This document shows positions 36,209 through 44,566 of a stretch of DNA of 64,000 bases, one piece after another. Both the position numbers and the translations under genes were made by a program. Each line of letters begins with the position of its first letter. Position 1 is the first letter of the stretch. The DNA comes from Acuticoccus sp965213555 (GTDB lineage Bacteria; Pseudomonadota; Alphaproteobacteria; Rhizobiales; Amorphaceae). The stretch spans positions 1,984,001 to 2,048,000 of the forward strand of contig NZ_OZ243890.1 in assembly GCF_965213555.1 (NCBI RefSeq), in the 5' to 3' direction. Below the pieces are notes generated by a model. The model was given only the letters and a program-made list of their open reading frames with translations. It did no database searches and was not told the DNA's origin.

Positions 36209-36949
36209 ATGCGAAAGCTCACCCTCATCATCCTCCTCGCCGGCGCCGCGGCCGGCGGGGCCTACGGCGCCAAGGCGCTGTCCCACCCGCCGCACCACGG
36301 CTTCGGCGCCGGCCCGTTCGCCGCGCTCGCCGACGGCGACTGGCGCGACGAGCGACGCTCCAGGCGTGGCAGCGGCGAGGATCGCGCGCTCCTGCGCACC
36401 CTCGTGCAGGCGGCCGACGCGGACGGCGACGGAGCGCTGACCCAGCCCGAGGTCAACGCCTTCGTCCGCGCCCAAGCGACGTCCGGCGACGCGGACGGCG
36501 ACGGCCGCATCACCTTCGCCGAGTTCGGCACACTCTGGGTCGACGTCATGGGCGAGCAGGTGCGGGCGCGCTTCGGGGCACTCGACATCGATGGGGACGG
36601 GGCGATCTCGCGCCTCGAGCTCAACCGCCGGTTCGGCACCATCGTCGCACAGCATGATCGCGACTGGGACGGCCGGATCGAGTTCCGCCGCCACCGCGGT
36701 GCCCGACGCTCCGATCGCCGCCACCACGACGACCGCGCTGGCGGAGGGGCGATGCGTCCTACCGGGGCGTGCCGACGGCGCTGCCGGATGGCGCGATCTT
36801 CGCCGAGCCGGCGGCCGGCGCGCAGACGCCGCCGGACGGTGCGCCCGCCGGTGAGGCCACGCGCTAGAGCGGTTTGGGGTTGGGTGGAACCAGCCAACCC
36901 CAAGAAGACCGCTCTCAATCACGAGCGAGAGCATCGCATCCAGGGCTGA
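36209..36949 (+). CDS. EF-hand calcium-binding exported protein, probable C-terminal frameshift
   Basis: As written it has 246 residues from the ATG at 36209. An N-terminal signal (LTLIILLAGAAAGGAYG) is followed by EF-hand loops DADGDGALTQPE, DADGDGRITFAEF, DIDGDGAISRLEL and the imperfect DRDWDGRIEF. The gene probably lost frame near the G-run at 36744-36749. After it another frame reads naturally (DASYRGVPTALPDGAIFAEP...) to a TAG at 36865-36867, whereas the present frame runs on through an intergenic hairpin to 36949. Likely a periplasmic calcium-responsive protein. Confidence 0.75.
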   Translation: MRKLTLIILLAGAAAGGAYGAKALSHPPHHGFGAGPFAALADGDWRDERRSRRGSGEDRALLRTLVQAADADGDGALTQPEVNAFVRAQATSGDADGDGRITFAEFGTLWVDVMGEQVRARFGALDIDGDGAISRLELNRRFGTIVAQHDRDWDGRIEFRRHRGARRSDRRHHDDRAGGGAMRPTGACRRRCRMARSSPSRRPARRRRRTVRPPVRPRARAVWGWVEPANPKKTALNHEREHRIQG

Positions 36950-36965
36950 AAGGACCCAGGATGCG
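36866..36965. repeat. Two adjacent strong hairpins, probable dispersed intergenic repeat
   Basis: Hairpin 1: AGAGCGGT (36866-36873) pairs with ACCGCTCT (36908-36915). Inside it GGGGTTGGGTGG (36876-36887) pairs with CCAGCCAACCCC (36890-36901) with a single mismatch. Hairpin 2: CGCATCC (36935-36941) pairs with GGATGCG (36959-36965), extended by GGG/CCC after one mismatch. The element looks like intergenic repeats I associate with Hyphomicrobiales genomes; this is from memory and not checked. It may act as a terminator for the EF-hand gene. Confidence 0.6.
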
Positions 36966-37387
36966 CTAGACCGGGTCGGCCGGGGCGGCGTTCGATCACC
37001 CCGATCCGCGCCGCCCGCGGGAGCGCCGTGGCCCGCGCCAAGACCGCCGCTGGTCCAGCGCGGCAGCCGCGGTCGACGCTGTCGCCGCACCGCGAGCCTG
37101 TCCGCGCACCCCGTCGCGGTGGACCGCCGACCGCCATCCGTCAGGTGCTCTCGCGGCATCCGACGACGGGCGCGCCAACGTCGCACGGTCCAAGGTCGCA
37201 CAAGGCAGGCGATCTGCCGGTGAGGGCGCAGCGACCGAGCCGGTCACGCCGGACGCGTTGACGCGGGCCGCGCGACGCGTGCAACTGAGCCGCTGATCGC
37301 AACAGACCAGGCCGCGAAGGGCACGAGGATGACAACAAGACAGGTGCGTGGCGCCACCCCGACGCGTCGGGCGAGCGGGGCGCGGCC
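36966..37387. other. Gene-poor gap upstream of the aldolase gene
   Basis: About 420 bases with no frame that resembles a gene. It presumably contains the promoter for the aldolase gene, but no clear -35/-10 pair stands out against the high GC content. Confidence 0.4.
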
Positions 37388-38167
37388 GTGATCAAGAACA
37401 AGCTCAAGGAGCGCTGGGCCGAGGGCCACGCCACCATCAACGGGTGGCTGTCCATCGCGAGCACGTTCTCCGCCGAGATCATGGCCGCACAGGGCTACGA
37501 CAGCCTCACCGTGGACCTGCAGCACGGCGGGCTCGACTACGGCGACGCGCTGCCGATGTTCCAGGCGATGCGCGCGTCCGGGGTCGTCCCCCTCGCTCGC
37601 GTGCCGTGGAACGAGCCCGGCATCATCATGAAGATGCTCGACGCGGGCGCCTACGGCATCATCTGCCCCATGGTGAACACGCGTGCGGAGGCCGAGGCGC
37701 TGGTCTCGGCCATGCGCTACCCGCCGAAGGGGACACGCTCGTTCGGACCGACCCGCGTCAGCTTCGCCGCCGGGGCGGACTATGCGAGCGGCGCGAACGA
37801 CGAGCTCCTGGCGTTCGCGATGATCGAGACCGGCGAGGCCTTCGAGAACGTCGAGGAGATCGCCGCGACTCCAGGGCTCGACGCGCTCTACATCGGCCCG
37901 GCGGACCTCACCCTTGGCGTCACGAACGGGCGACTGCCCCCGGGCTTCGACCGCCAGGAGGAGGAGATGGTGGAGGCCATCAAGCGCATCCTCGCCGCGG
38001 CGAAGTCGGCCGGCATCCGCGCCGTGCTCCACTGCGGCAGCGCGCAGTACGCGGCGAACGCCGTGGGCTGGGGCTTCGACATGGTCACGGTGTCGAACGA
38101 CACGCGTCTCCTCGCGACGTCCGCTGCCGCCAGCGTGTCAGAGTGGCGCTCCCTCGTCGCGACATAG
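37388..38167 (+). CDS. HpcH/HpaI-type class II aldolase
   Basis: A 259-residue metal-dependent aldolase that cleaves or forms 2-keto-4-hydroxy acids with pyruvate. Family blocks are SLTVDLQHGGLDYGDALPMFQAM, ARVPWNEPGIIMKMLDAGAYGIICPMVNT, AMIETGEAFENVEEI (the metal-binding glutamate lies in MIETGEA) and ALYIGPADLTLGV. The start is a GTG at 37388 with only a weak purine-rich leader. No neighbours indicate the pathway; 2,4-dihydroxyhept-2-enedioate and 4-hydroxy-2-oxovalerate-type substrates are known for the family. Confidence 0.92.
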   Translation: MIKNKLKERWAEGHATINGWLSIASTFSAEIMAAQGYDSLTVDLQHGGLDYGDALPMFQAMRASGVVPLARVPWNEPGIIMKMLDAGAYGIICPMVNTRAEAEALVSAMRYPPKGTRSFGPTRVSFAAGADYASGANDELLAFAMIETGEAFENVEEIAATPGLDALYIGPADLTLGVTNGRLPPGFDRQEEEMVEAIKRILAAAKSAGIRAVLHCGSAQYAANAVGWGFDMVTVSNDTRLLATSAAASVSEWRSLVAT

Positions 38168-38296
38168 GGGCGCGCGCCTGAACCGGCGTCGGGCCGAGAT
38201 GGCCTGCCGCCGACGGGCTCCCGCGTCGCGCTGCAGGCCGCTGCACTGGTCGACGGCGAGGCGTCCTAGATCGCGCAGAACATTCCGGAGACTGCC

Positions 38297-38707
38297 TTGC
38301 CTTACGCCGCTCGCTTAGCCGCCGCCGCCGTCCTCCTCCTCGCGCCGTCGGCGCTCGCGCAGCCACAGCCGGCCGTCGCCGACCTCACCGGAGCGGCCTC
38401 GGGTGCCGTCGACGCGCTCTCGGATGCCGCCGAGGATCGGCTGCGCATAGCAGACGTCCTCGGCGCGTCCGTGACCGGGCCGTCGGGTGAAACGGTAGGC
38501 ACGGTGGAGGACCTCGTCGCGATCCCCGGTGGACGCCTCGTCGCGGTCATCCTCTCGCTCGAGGACGGCGGACGACTGGGGGTGCCCTACCAGACGCTCG
38601 CGGTGAGCCGCACATCCGACGCGCTCGGCCTCTCGCTCCCCGTGGGCATCGACGACTTGCGGCAGAACGAGACGGTCAGCCAGCTCTCGTCCGCCCTCGA
38701 CCTGTGA
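38297..38707 (+). CDS. Exported PRC-barrel domain protein
   Basis: A 136-residue protein with a signal peptide (LAAAAVLLLAPSALAQ) and a PRC-barrel-like domain: RIADVLGASVTGPSGETVGTVEDLVAIPGGRLVAVILSL and LGVPYQTLAV. The start appears to be TTG at 38297 with GGAG eight bases upstream; no ATG or GTG fits the signal peptide. Proteins of this type are common in the periplasm of alphaproteobacteria and have no established role. Confidence 0.82.
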   Translation: MPYAARLAAAAVLLLAPSALAQPQPAVADLTGAASGAVDALSDAAEDRLRIADVLGASVTGPSGETVGTVEDLVAIPGGRLVAVILSLEDGGRLGVPYQTLAVSRTSDALGLSLPVGIDDLRQNETVSQLSSALDL

Positions 38708-38721
38708 GCGGCGGCGCGCTG

Positions 38722-39390
38722 CTACTCCGGCGCGGGGACCTCGATGAGGCGGGTGCGGCAGCGCCGCCTCGCGACCGCAGGGCACTCGCGGAACGAAAGG
38801 TCCGTGTCGAGGCAGATGCGCACCTCGCGGAGCTGTCGGCTCGGGCAGCTCACCGTGATGGCCTCGTCCGATAGCCCTGGGTTCGCGCGACGGAACGCCT
38901 CGCGCAGGACGCCGGGCTGCACGTCGAAGTCGTCGGTCGGTGCGGCGAGGCCGCCGGGGATGCGCACGCTGTCGAAGGCCGCGCGGACGGTCCTGAAGTA
39001 GGCGTCCGCGTCGAGGCCGGAGCACGTGCCATGCTTCTCCCACTGGTGGCGGACGAGGCCGCGGCTCGGCATGATGTCGAGCATCGAGGCCACGAGCGCG
39101 TCCGACGGGTCGGCCGCCCTCGAGGGGCAGAACGCCGGCGCGTCCTCTCCGCGGTTCGGCCACAGGCCGTGGACAATGAAGCCGCGGTCGGCCTCGGGGT
39201 CGCACTGCAGCCGGTCGCGCCGCGGATCGGCGGTCTCGCAGTAGGTGGGCGACCAGGAGAGGGCGAGGACGTAGTGATCCGGGGCCTGTGCCCCGGCGAG
39301 GCGTGTCGCCCCGACCAACGCGAGGAGCGCCGCGGCGACCGAAAGGGCGGCGTGGCGCCCGCGGGAGTTTGGTGCAGCTCCGTTCGGCAT
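38722..39390 (-). CDS. Ribonuclease T2 family protein
   Basis: A 222-residue exported RNase T2. After the signal peptide the two active-site segments are clear: CAS I FIVHGLWPNRGED and CAS II HQWEKHGTCSG. Both catalytic histidines are present. Cysteines in TYCETAD, QCDPEAD and SCPSR may form disulphides. The enzyme cleaves RNA through a 2',3'-cyclic phosphate in the periplasm or outside the cell. It lies 12 bases downstream of the ABC permease gene and probably shares its message. Confidence 0.93.
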   Translation of the reverse strand: MPNGAAPNSRGRHAALSVAAALLALVGATRLAGAQAPDHYVLALSWSPTYCETADPRRDRLQCDPEADRGFIVHGLWPNRGEDAPAFCPSRAADPSDALVASMLDIMPSRGLVRHQWEKHGTCSGLDADAYFRTVRAAFDSVRIPGGLAAPTDDFDVQPGVLREAFRRANPGLSDEAITVSCPSRQLREVRICLDTDLSFRECPAVARRRCRTRLIEVPAPE

Positions 39391-39402
39391 GGGTGTGTCC
39401 CG

Positions 39403-41988
39403 CTAGAGGTTGCGCAGGACGCGCGCGGGCGCCTCGCCCAGCGCGCGCCACGTGCCGATCAGGCCAAGGCCCACGGTGACCGCGATGGCGACGACGACCG
39501 CCACCAGCGCGGTCGTCGGTAGGAACACGAAGTCGAGCTCCATGAGCTCGGTGACGATGAACCAGCCGACGGCGGTGCCCGCGAGGATGGCGAAGAGCGC
39601 CGCAGCCGTGCCGAGGAGCGCGTACTCGAGCGCGTAGGTCCCGACGAGGGTGCCCCTGCGTGCGCCGAGGGTCTTGAGGACCACGGCATCGTAGATGCGG
39701 CTGCGATGGCTCGCCGCGAGCGTGCCCGCGAGGACGAGGATCGAGGTGACGAGCGTCACCGACGCGGCGACGCGCACGGCGAGCACGAGGTCGGACACCA
39801 CACCGTTGACCGCCTCGAGGGCGTCCTTGACGCGCACGCTCGTCACCGTCGGGAACGCGTCGGTGACGTCGCGCAGCACGGCGAGCTCCTGCTCATCGCC
39901 GGCGCCCCCCTCGAAGGCGAGCGTCGCAAGGTGGGCGTGGGGCGCGCCGGCGAACACGTTGGGCGAGAAGACCATCACGAAGTTGATGGTGAGCGATTCC
40001 CAGTCGACGGTGCGCAGGTTGGTGATCGTCGCGTCGACCTGCCGTCCGAGGACGTTGACGGTGACGGGGTCGCCGACGGTGACGCCGAGCTCCCTCGCGA
40101 GGTCGGCGGCGAAGGAGACCTCGTTCTGCGCCGACCCCTCGGGCGGCCACCAGGCGCCGTCGACGACCTCGCTGTCGTCGGGCAGCGTGGCCGAGTAGGT
40201 GATGCCGCGGTCCCCGCGCAGCACCCAGGAGGCCTCCGTGTCGGGCCAATCCTCGGCAGCGACGCCGTCGATGGCGACGATGCGCCCGCGCAGCATGGGC
40301 TGCGAGCGGATCGTGGCATCGGGCGCCGCCGCCTCGAGGGTGGCGAGGAACGCCGCGCGCTCGGTGTCTTGGATGTCGACGAAGAAGAAGCTCGGCGCCG
40401 CCGACGGGAGGGTCGACACCAGCGTGCGGCGCAGGTTGCCGTCCACCAGGGACAGGGCGACGAGGAGCGTCAGGCTGAGCCCGAGCGACAGCGTCACGGT
40501 CGGCGTCAACGCCCCCCGCCGGTGGATGTTGGCGATCGCCATGCGCACGACGGTGGACCGGCTGCGCGGCAGGCGCCGCGCGAGGGCGGTGATGGCGACC
40601 GCGACGGCGCGCAGGAGCACGAACACCACGATGGCCCCGAGCGCGTAGATCAGGGCCAGCCAGCGGTCGTAGGAGGCGGCGACGACGAGCGCGAGGAGCG
40701 TCGCGCCGCACAGGAGCGTCGCCGCCGCGAAGCCGGCCGGCGGGCGCGTCCGGTCGCCCTCATCGTCGCGGAACAGGAGGATCGGGCGGATGCGCCAGGC
40801 GCGCGCGAGCGGCCAGAGCGCGAACGTCAGCGCGGTCAGCGCGCCGAACACGGCGGACAGGGCGAGCGCCCCAGGGAACAGCCCGCGCAAGGCCGACACC
40901 GGCAGGAGGCCGTCCAGGAAGGCCGCGGCGATGGGCGGAGCAGCCGCCCCAAGGACGAGGCCGATCGCGATGCCGACGGCCGCCAGCATGGCGATCTGGC
41001 AAAGGTAGAGCGTCGTCACGAACCCCGGCCCTGCGCCGAGCGAGCGCAGCGTCGCGATCTGCAGGCGCTTCCTCGCCAGGTGGGCGCGCACCGCGTTGGC
41101 GACCCCGACGCCGCCGACTGCGAGTGAGGTCAGGCCGACGATGGTGAGGAACTGGGCGAAGCGGTCGATGGACTCGCGCAGCCGCGGGGCCGCGTCGACC
41201 CGCGTCTCGATGCGCCAGCCGGCCGATGGGAATGCCTCGCGCGCGTCGGCCTCGAGCTGCGTCAACGCGGCGTCGCTGAGCGGACCTTCGGCGCCGCGCA
41301 CGCGCAGGTGCCAGCGAACCAGGCTGCCGGTGGTTACGAGCCCGGTGCGGGCCAGCGCATCGAGGGGCAGGATGACGCGCGGGCCGAAGCCGATGCCGCC
41401 GGACAGGCGGTCAGGCTCGCGCTCCAGGACGTCGGCGACGAGGACCCTGGCGCGACCGAGCCCCACCTCGTCGCCGACCTCGAGGGCGGCGGTGGTGAGG
41501 AGGCTCGCGTCGACGACCGCCGGGATGGGCGCGTCGTCCGCGGCCGACAGGACCTCCCCGAGGCTGCGACCGGAGCGCAGCTCGACGGCGCCGTAGAGCG
41601 GGTACGCGTCGTCGACGCCCTTGAGCTCCACGAGGGCCTGGCGCCCGGCCTCGGGCCGGACCATCGCGCGCAGCGTGGCGACCTCGGAGACGAGGCCTCG
41701 CGCCGCGAGGAACTCCTGCTCGGCGGCGGAGGCGCGGCGGTGGATCAGCGAGAAGCTGATGTCTCCTCCCAGCAGCGACTGGCCCTCCTGGGTGATCGAG
41801 GAGACGAGGCCAGCGGCCAGCGAGTTGACCGCGGCGATCGTCCCGGTGCCGAGCGCGATGCAGGCGAGGAACACGTAGAACCCGGCGAGCCCGCCGCGCA
41901 GCTCGCGAACGGCGTAGCGCAGGGCGAGCGGCAAGCGTGGTGGCGCGTGGCGCGCCGATCTCGGCGCCGTGAGGGTCGCCTCGCTCAC
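39403..41988 (-). CDS. ABC transporter permease, FtsX/YbbP-like
   Basis: An 861-residue inner-membrane protein. It has an N-terminal membrane segment (YVFLACIALGTGTIAAVNSLAAG), a large periplasmic MacB-like domain, a block of FtsX membrane helices (ANAVRAHLARKRLQIATLRSLGAG), a second periplasmic domain, and a C-terminal FtsX block (DAVVLKTLGARRGTLVGTYALEYALLG). This double-FtsX layout is that of YbbP. The GTG at 41988 overlaps the ATPase stop (GTGA). YbbA/YbbP-type transporters are exporters or envelope-lipid/lipoprotein-related machines; the cargo is not known. Confidence 0.9.
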   Translation of the reverse strand: MSEATLTAPRSARHAPPRLPLALRYAVRELRGGLAGFYVFLACIALGTGTIAAVNSLAAGLVSSITQEGQSLLGGDISFSLIHRRASAAEQEFLAARGLVSEVATLRAMVRPEAGRQALVELKGVDDAYPLYGAVELRSGRSLGEVLSAADDAPIPAVVDASLLTTAALEVGDEVGLGRARVLVADVLEREPDRLSGGIGFGPRVILPLDALARTGLVTTGSLVRWHLRVRGAEGPLSDAALTQLEADAREAFPSAGWRIETRVDAAPRLRESIDRFAQFLTIVGLTSLAVGGVGVANAVRAHLARKRLQIATLRSLGAGPGFVTTLYLCQIAMLAAVGIAIGLVLGAAAPPIAAAFLDGLLPVSALRGLFPGALALSAVFGALTALTFALWPLARAWRIRPILLFRDDEGDRTRPPAGFAAATLLCGATLLALVVAASYDRWLALIYALGAIVVFVLLRAVAVAITALARRLPRSRSTVVRMAIANIHRRGALTPTVTLSLGLSLTLLVALSLVDGNLRRTLVSTLPSAAPSFFFVDIQDTERAAFLATLEAAAPDATIRSQPMLRGRIVAIDGVAAEDWPDTEASWVLRGDRGITYSATLPDDSEVVDGAWWPPEGSAQNEVSFAADLARELGVTVGDPVTVNVLGRQVDATITNLRTVDWESLTINFVMVFSPNVFAGAPHAHLATLAFEGGAGDEQELAVLRDVTDAFPTVTSVRVKDALEAVNGVVSDLVLAVRVAASVTLVTSILVLAGTLAASHRSRIYDAVVLKTLGARRGTLVGTYALEYALLGTAAALFAILAGTAVGWFIVTELMELDFVFLPTTALVAVVVAIAVTVGLGLIGTWRALGEAPARVLRNL

Positions 41989-42683
41989 GCTGCGGCCTCC
42001 CGGGCGAGGTCGACGGGATGGACCCGGCCATCGGCCACGCGGACCATGCGGTCGCAGCGGGCGGCGAGGGCCGCATCGTGGGTGACGAGCACCACCGTCT
42101 GCCCGCGCTCGCGCTGGGCGCGGAACACGAGGTCGACGATCTCCCGTCCGGTCGTGGCGTCGAGGTTGCCGGTGGGCTCGTCGGCGAGGAGGACCTTGGG
42201 CTGCGGCGCGAGGGCGCGGGCCACGGCGACGCGCTGCTGCTCGCCACCCGATAGCTCGGTCGGGTAGTGCGTCGCTCGATCGGCGAGCCCCACCCGCTCG
42301 AGCTCGGCCGCGGCGCGCTGGCGCGCGTCCGCGACGCCGCCGAGCTCGAGCGGCACGGCGACGTTCTCGAGCGCGGTCATCGTCGGGATGAGGTGGAAGG
42401 ACTGGAACACGATGCCGATGGCGGTGCCGCGGAACGCGGTGAGCGCGTCCTCGCCGAGCCGGGTCAGCTCGCGCCCGGCGACCACGACGCGCCCGCGGTC
42501 GGGACGCTCGAGGCCGGCGATCACCATAAGGAGCGTCGACTTGCCGGAGCCGGACGGCCCGACGATCGCGATCGACGTGCCCTGCGCCACCGACAGGTCG
42601 GCGCCGCGTAGGATGCTCACCGACGACGCCCCGCGTCCGAGCGCCAAGTGGACGTCGTCGAGCAGGATCTGTTCGCTGGCCAT
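41985..42683 (-). CDS. ABC transporter ATP-binding protein, YbbA/LolD-like
   Basis: A 232-residue ATPase. Walker A is GPSGSGKST, the Q-loop lies in GIVFQSFHLIPTMTALEN, the signature is LSGGEQQRVAVARAL, Walker B is VLLADEPTGNLD, and the H-loop is LVTHDAALAARC. The FHLIPTMTALENV segment is typical of the MacB/LolD/YbbA group, which works with FtsX-type permeases such as the next gene. The ATG at 42683 starts MASEQILLDDVHLALG. Confidence 0.93.
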   Translation of the reverse strand: MASEQILLDDVHLALGRGASSVSILRGADLSVAQGTSIAIVGPSGSGKSTLLMVIAGLERPDRGRVVVAGRELTRLGEDALTAFRGTAIGIVFQSFHLIPTMTALENVAVPLELGGVADARQRAAAELERVGLADRATHYPTELSGGEQQRVAVARALAPQPKVLLADEPTGNLDATTGREIVDLVFRAQRERGQTVVLVTHDAALAARCDRMVRVADGRVHPVDLAREAAA

Positions 42684-42820
42684 GCCGCACCCCTTCCGGA
42701 TCGTGCCTTGCGGATCGTGTCGATCTGACGGCCGCGGGTGCGACGCTCCCTTACATATTGCGTGCGTCCCTGACCGCAATCATGCGGCGGCGCGGCGCCC
42801 GGCCGCGGTAGGGATGGCCC

Positions 42821-42860
42821 CTCACCGGCGGTGAGTGTGTCGCCGCCGCCACGGCGGCGG
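42821..42860. repeat. Two hairpins in the divergent ABC/secreted-protein gap
   Basis: In the 271-base divergent gap 42684-42954, CTCACC-GGC-GGTGAG (42821-42835) and CCGCCGCC-AC-GGCGGCGG (42843-42860) form two neighbouring stems. They lie upstream of the secreted-protein gene and could be an operator or leader structure. No other features were seen in the gap. Confidence 0.4.
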
Positions 42861-42954
42861 AGCAGACCCGCCGGACGGCCCCTCGTCATGGCCCCTCGCC
42901 GTTGCACGGCGCACGACGTCGGCCGATAACGGCGCGTCGGACCGGGGGACGGCG

Positions 42955-43452
42955 ATGCGAGTGCTAGTTGCGGGGATCGTCTCGATCCTCATGTGCGGTT
43001 CGGCGATCGCTGCGGACCTTGCGTCCGAGCCGGTCAAGCGGACCCTGTTCGGCCGCTGCAGCTACCTGAACAACATCTGGCTGTTCGGCGACCCGACGGA
43101 CTGTCCCGGCGACGAGACGGTGCCGGCCTGCGACGCCAAGTCCGTGGTGAGCGCCGCCGTGCGCTTCGCGAACCGTGCGGAGCCGGTCTACCGTGAGCCG
43201 CGCGTTGCCGAGTTCCTTCCGGTGCGCGAAGTCCATGACACGCTGTTCAACCCGAGCCCCCTCGTGCGTCGCTACTGCGTCGGGACGGTGCGGTTGAGCA
43301 ACGGCGACCTCGCGCAGGCGCACTACTTCGTCGAGGAGGACTCCGACTTCGTCAGCCTGTCGTGGTCGGTCTACGTGTGCATCGACGGCTACGACCCGTG
43401 GCGGGTCTACGACGGGCGCTGCAGGGTGGCGCGGCCGTCGCCTCGCCACTGA
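42955..43452 (+). CDS. Small secreted cysteine-containing protein of unknown function
   Basis: A 165-residue protein with a signal peptide (VLVAGIVSILMCGSAIAADL). The mature part has several cysteines (FGRCSY, TDCPGD, PACDAK, RYCVGT, VYVCIDG, GRCRV), consistent with disulphide bonding in the periplasm, and is rich in aromatic residues. I do not recognise the family. A GGGGGAC site precedes the ATG. It is followed by a perfect palindrome that may end its transcript. Confidence 0.75.
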   Translation: MRVLVAGIVSILMCGSAIAADLASEPVKRTLFGRCSYLNNIWLFGDPTDCPGDETVPACDAKSVVSAAVRFANRAEPVYREPRVAEFLPVREVHDTLFNPSPLVRRYCVGTVRLSNGDLAQAHYFVEEDSDFVSLSWSVYVCIDGYDPWRVYDGRCRVARPSPRH

Positions 43453-43499
43453 CCGCTCAGCGCGTGGCGCTGCGCATCATCGCCGTCACGTCCTAACAG

Positions 43500-43517
43500 C
43501 CCTCGGTCGACCGAGGG
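43500..43517. terminator. Perfect 18-bp palindrome after the secreted-protein gene
   Basis: CCCTCGG-TCGA-CCGAGGG is a 7-bp GC-rich stem with a 4-base loop, 48 bases after the stop of the secreted-protein gene. There is no T-run, so it may be a weak or rho-assisted terminator that insulates the imuA promoter. Confidence 0.45.
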
Positions 43518-43672
43518 GTCACGGCGATCGGGACATCGCCTCGCGAACCATCCACCTCAGCCGACCGCCGAGCGAGCGACGCCGTTCTTAGCGACGCATT
43601 CTCGGACGTGGCGTCGTGCTGTTCGTGCATGCCTTGTTCTAGTAAGCACATCCAAAGATTGAAACAGACGCG

Positions 43673-43719
43673 TTGACACGCCATAAAATCACGGTATGTT
43701 CGGTACAAGTGTAGAACAT
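43673..43719 (+). promoter_or_regulatory. imuA promoter with overlapping palindromic operator, candidate LexA site
   Basis: TTGACA (43673-43678), a 16-base spacer and TATGTT (43695-43700) form the best sigma-70-like promoter in the window. The -10 is overlapped by ATGTTC-N12-GAACAT (43696-43719), an inverted repeat. Alphaproteobacterial LexA recognises GTTC-N7-GTTC. Here GTTC-N7-GTGT on the plus strand and GTTC-N7-GTAC on the minus strand are near matches to that rule. The imuA start is at 43736, leaving a short leader. SOS control is expected for this cassette, but the exact LexA match is imperfect. Confidence 0.6.
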
Positions 43720-43735
43720 TAACCGATGGTTTACC

Positions 43736-44566
43736 ATGTCCGCCGAGGTCGCCAGGCTTCGTTCCATGCTCGGGGATGCCCTGGCCAATCCCCAGGACAT
43801 CTCCAGTCCGCATGGCGAGCCGCTGCTCGCCGATAGGGCACCGTCCTCGTTCGGTCACACGTTGGCCTGCCTCGCCAAGGGGCTCCACCTCCTCGAGGGG
43901 CGTACGGCCGCCGATTTCGGCGCCGCATCGGGCTTCGTCGCGGCCGTTGCCGGCGTTGCCGCGAAGGGGCTCGTGGTCTGGATCGCGGAGGCCTTGTGCC
44001 GGCGCGAGGCCGGGGCGCTCTACGGTCCCGGCCTGGTGGAGTTCGGGATCGACCCCGACAGGATGCTGTTCGTCGAGGCACCGGGCTCACGCGACGTCCT
44101 GTGGGCGGTGGAGCAGGCGGTGACGTCGGCCGCCGTCGGGGCGGTCGTCGGCGAGGTCTACGGCGGGCGCGGCGTCGACCTCACCGCGACGCGGCGGATC
44201 GCCCTGCGCAGCGAGCAGGCGGGGAGGCCCGCCTACCTCCTGTCCTGCGGGGACGACGTGGGTGCCACGGCCGCGCGGACACGGTGGCGCGTGGCCCCCG
44301 CGGCGAGCCACAGCTCGCTCGCCCCGACGCTCCTCGGTCAGCCCACCTGGTCGCTGGACCTCGTCAAGAGCCGCTTCGGGCCGTGCGCGCACCACCTCGT
44401 CTCGTTCTGCCCGCGGACGCGCCGGTTCGTCGAGGTGCAACCGGCCCCTCGGGCTGGCGCGCTCGCTGCCACGCCGCGGCAAGGCGCCCGCGTCGTCGCG
44501 CGGCAGGGCGTCGTTCCCCTCGAGGCGCTGCGGCGCCGCCTCGACAAGACGGACCCGCGCGGGTGA
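43736..44566 (+). CDS. imuA: Mutasome accessory protein ImuA
   Basis: A 276-residue RecA/SulA-like protein of the damage-induced mutagenesis cassette. It has a RecA-like core region (LAKGLHLLEGRTAADFGAASGFVAAVAG, VVWIAEALCRREAGALYGPGL) and a basic C-terminal tail. ImuA is required with ImuB and DnaE2 for translesion synthesis in Caulobacter-type systems. The ATG at 43736 has little ribosome-binding sequence. Its TGA overlaps the imuB GTG. The assignment rests on size, cassette order and recognised segments. Confidence 0.88.
   Translation: MSAEVARLRSMLGDALANPQDISSPHGEPLLADRAPSSFGHTLACLAKGLHLLEGRTAADFGAASGFVAAVAGVAAKGLVVWIAEALCRREAGALYGPGLVEFGIDPDRMLFVEAPGSRDVLWAVEQAVTSAAVGAVVGEVYGGRGVDLTATRRIALRSEQAGRPAYLLSCGDDVGATAARTRWRVAPAASHSSLAPTLLGQPTWSLDLVKSRFGPCAHHLVSFCPRTRRFVEVQPAPRAGALAATPRQGARVVARQGVVPLEALRRRLDKTDPRG

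Noticed and set aside
36950..37387. Small gene upstream of the aldolase
   Set aside because: Candidate frames have no ribosome binding site, no typical third-position bias and no recognisable sequence.
43621..43639. Second LexA-like site (GTTC repeated) upstream of imuA
   Set aside because: The two GTTC words are 11 bases apart, not 7, and lie upstream of the -35.
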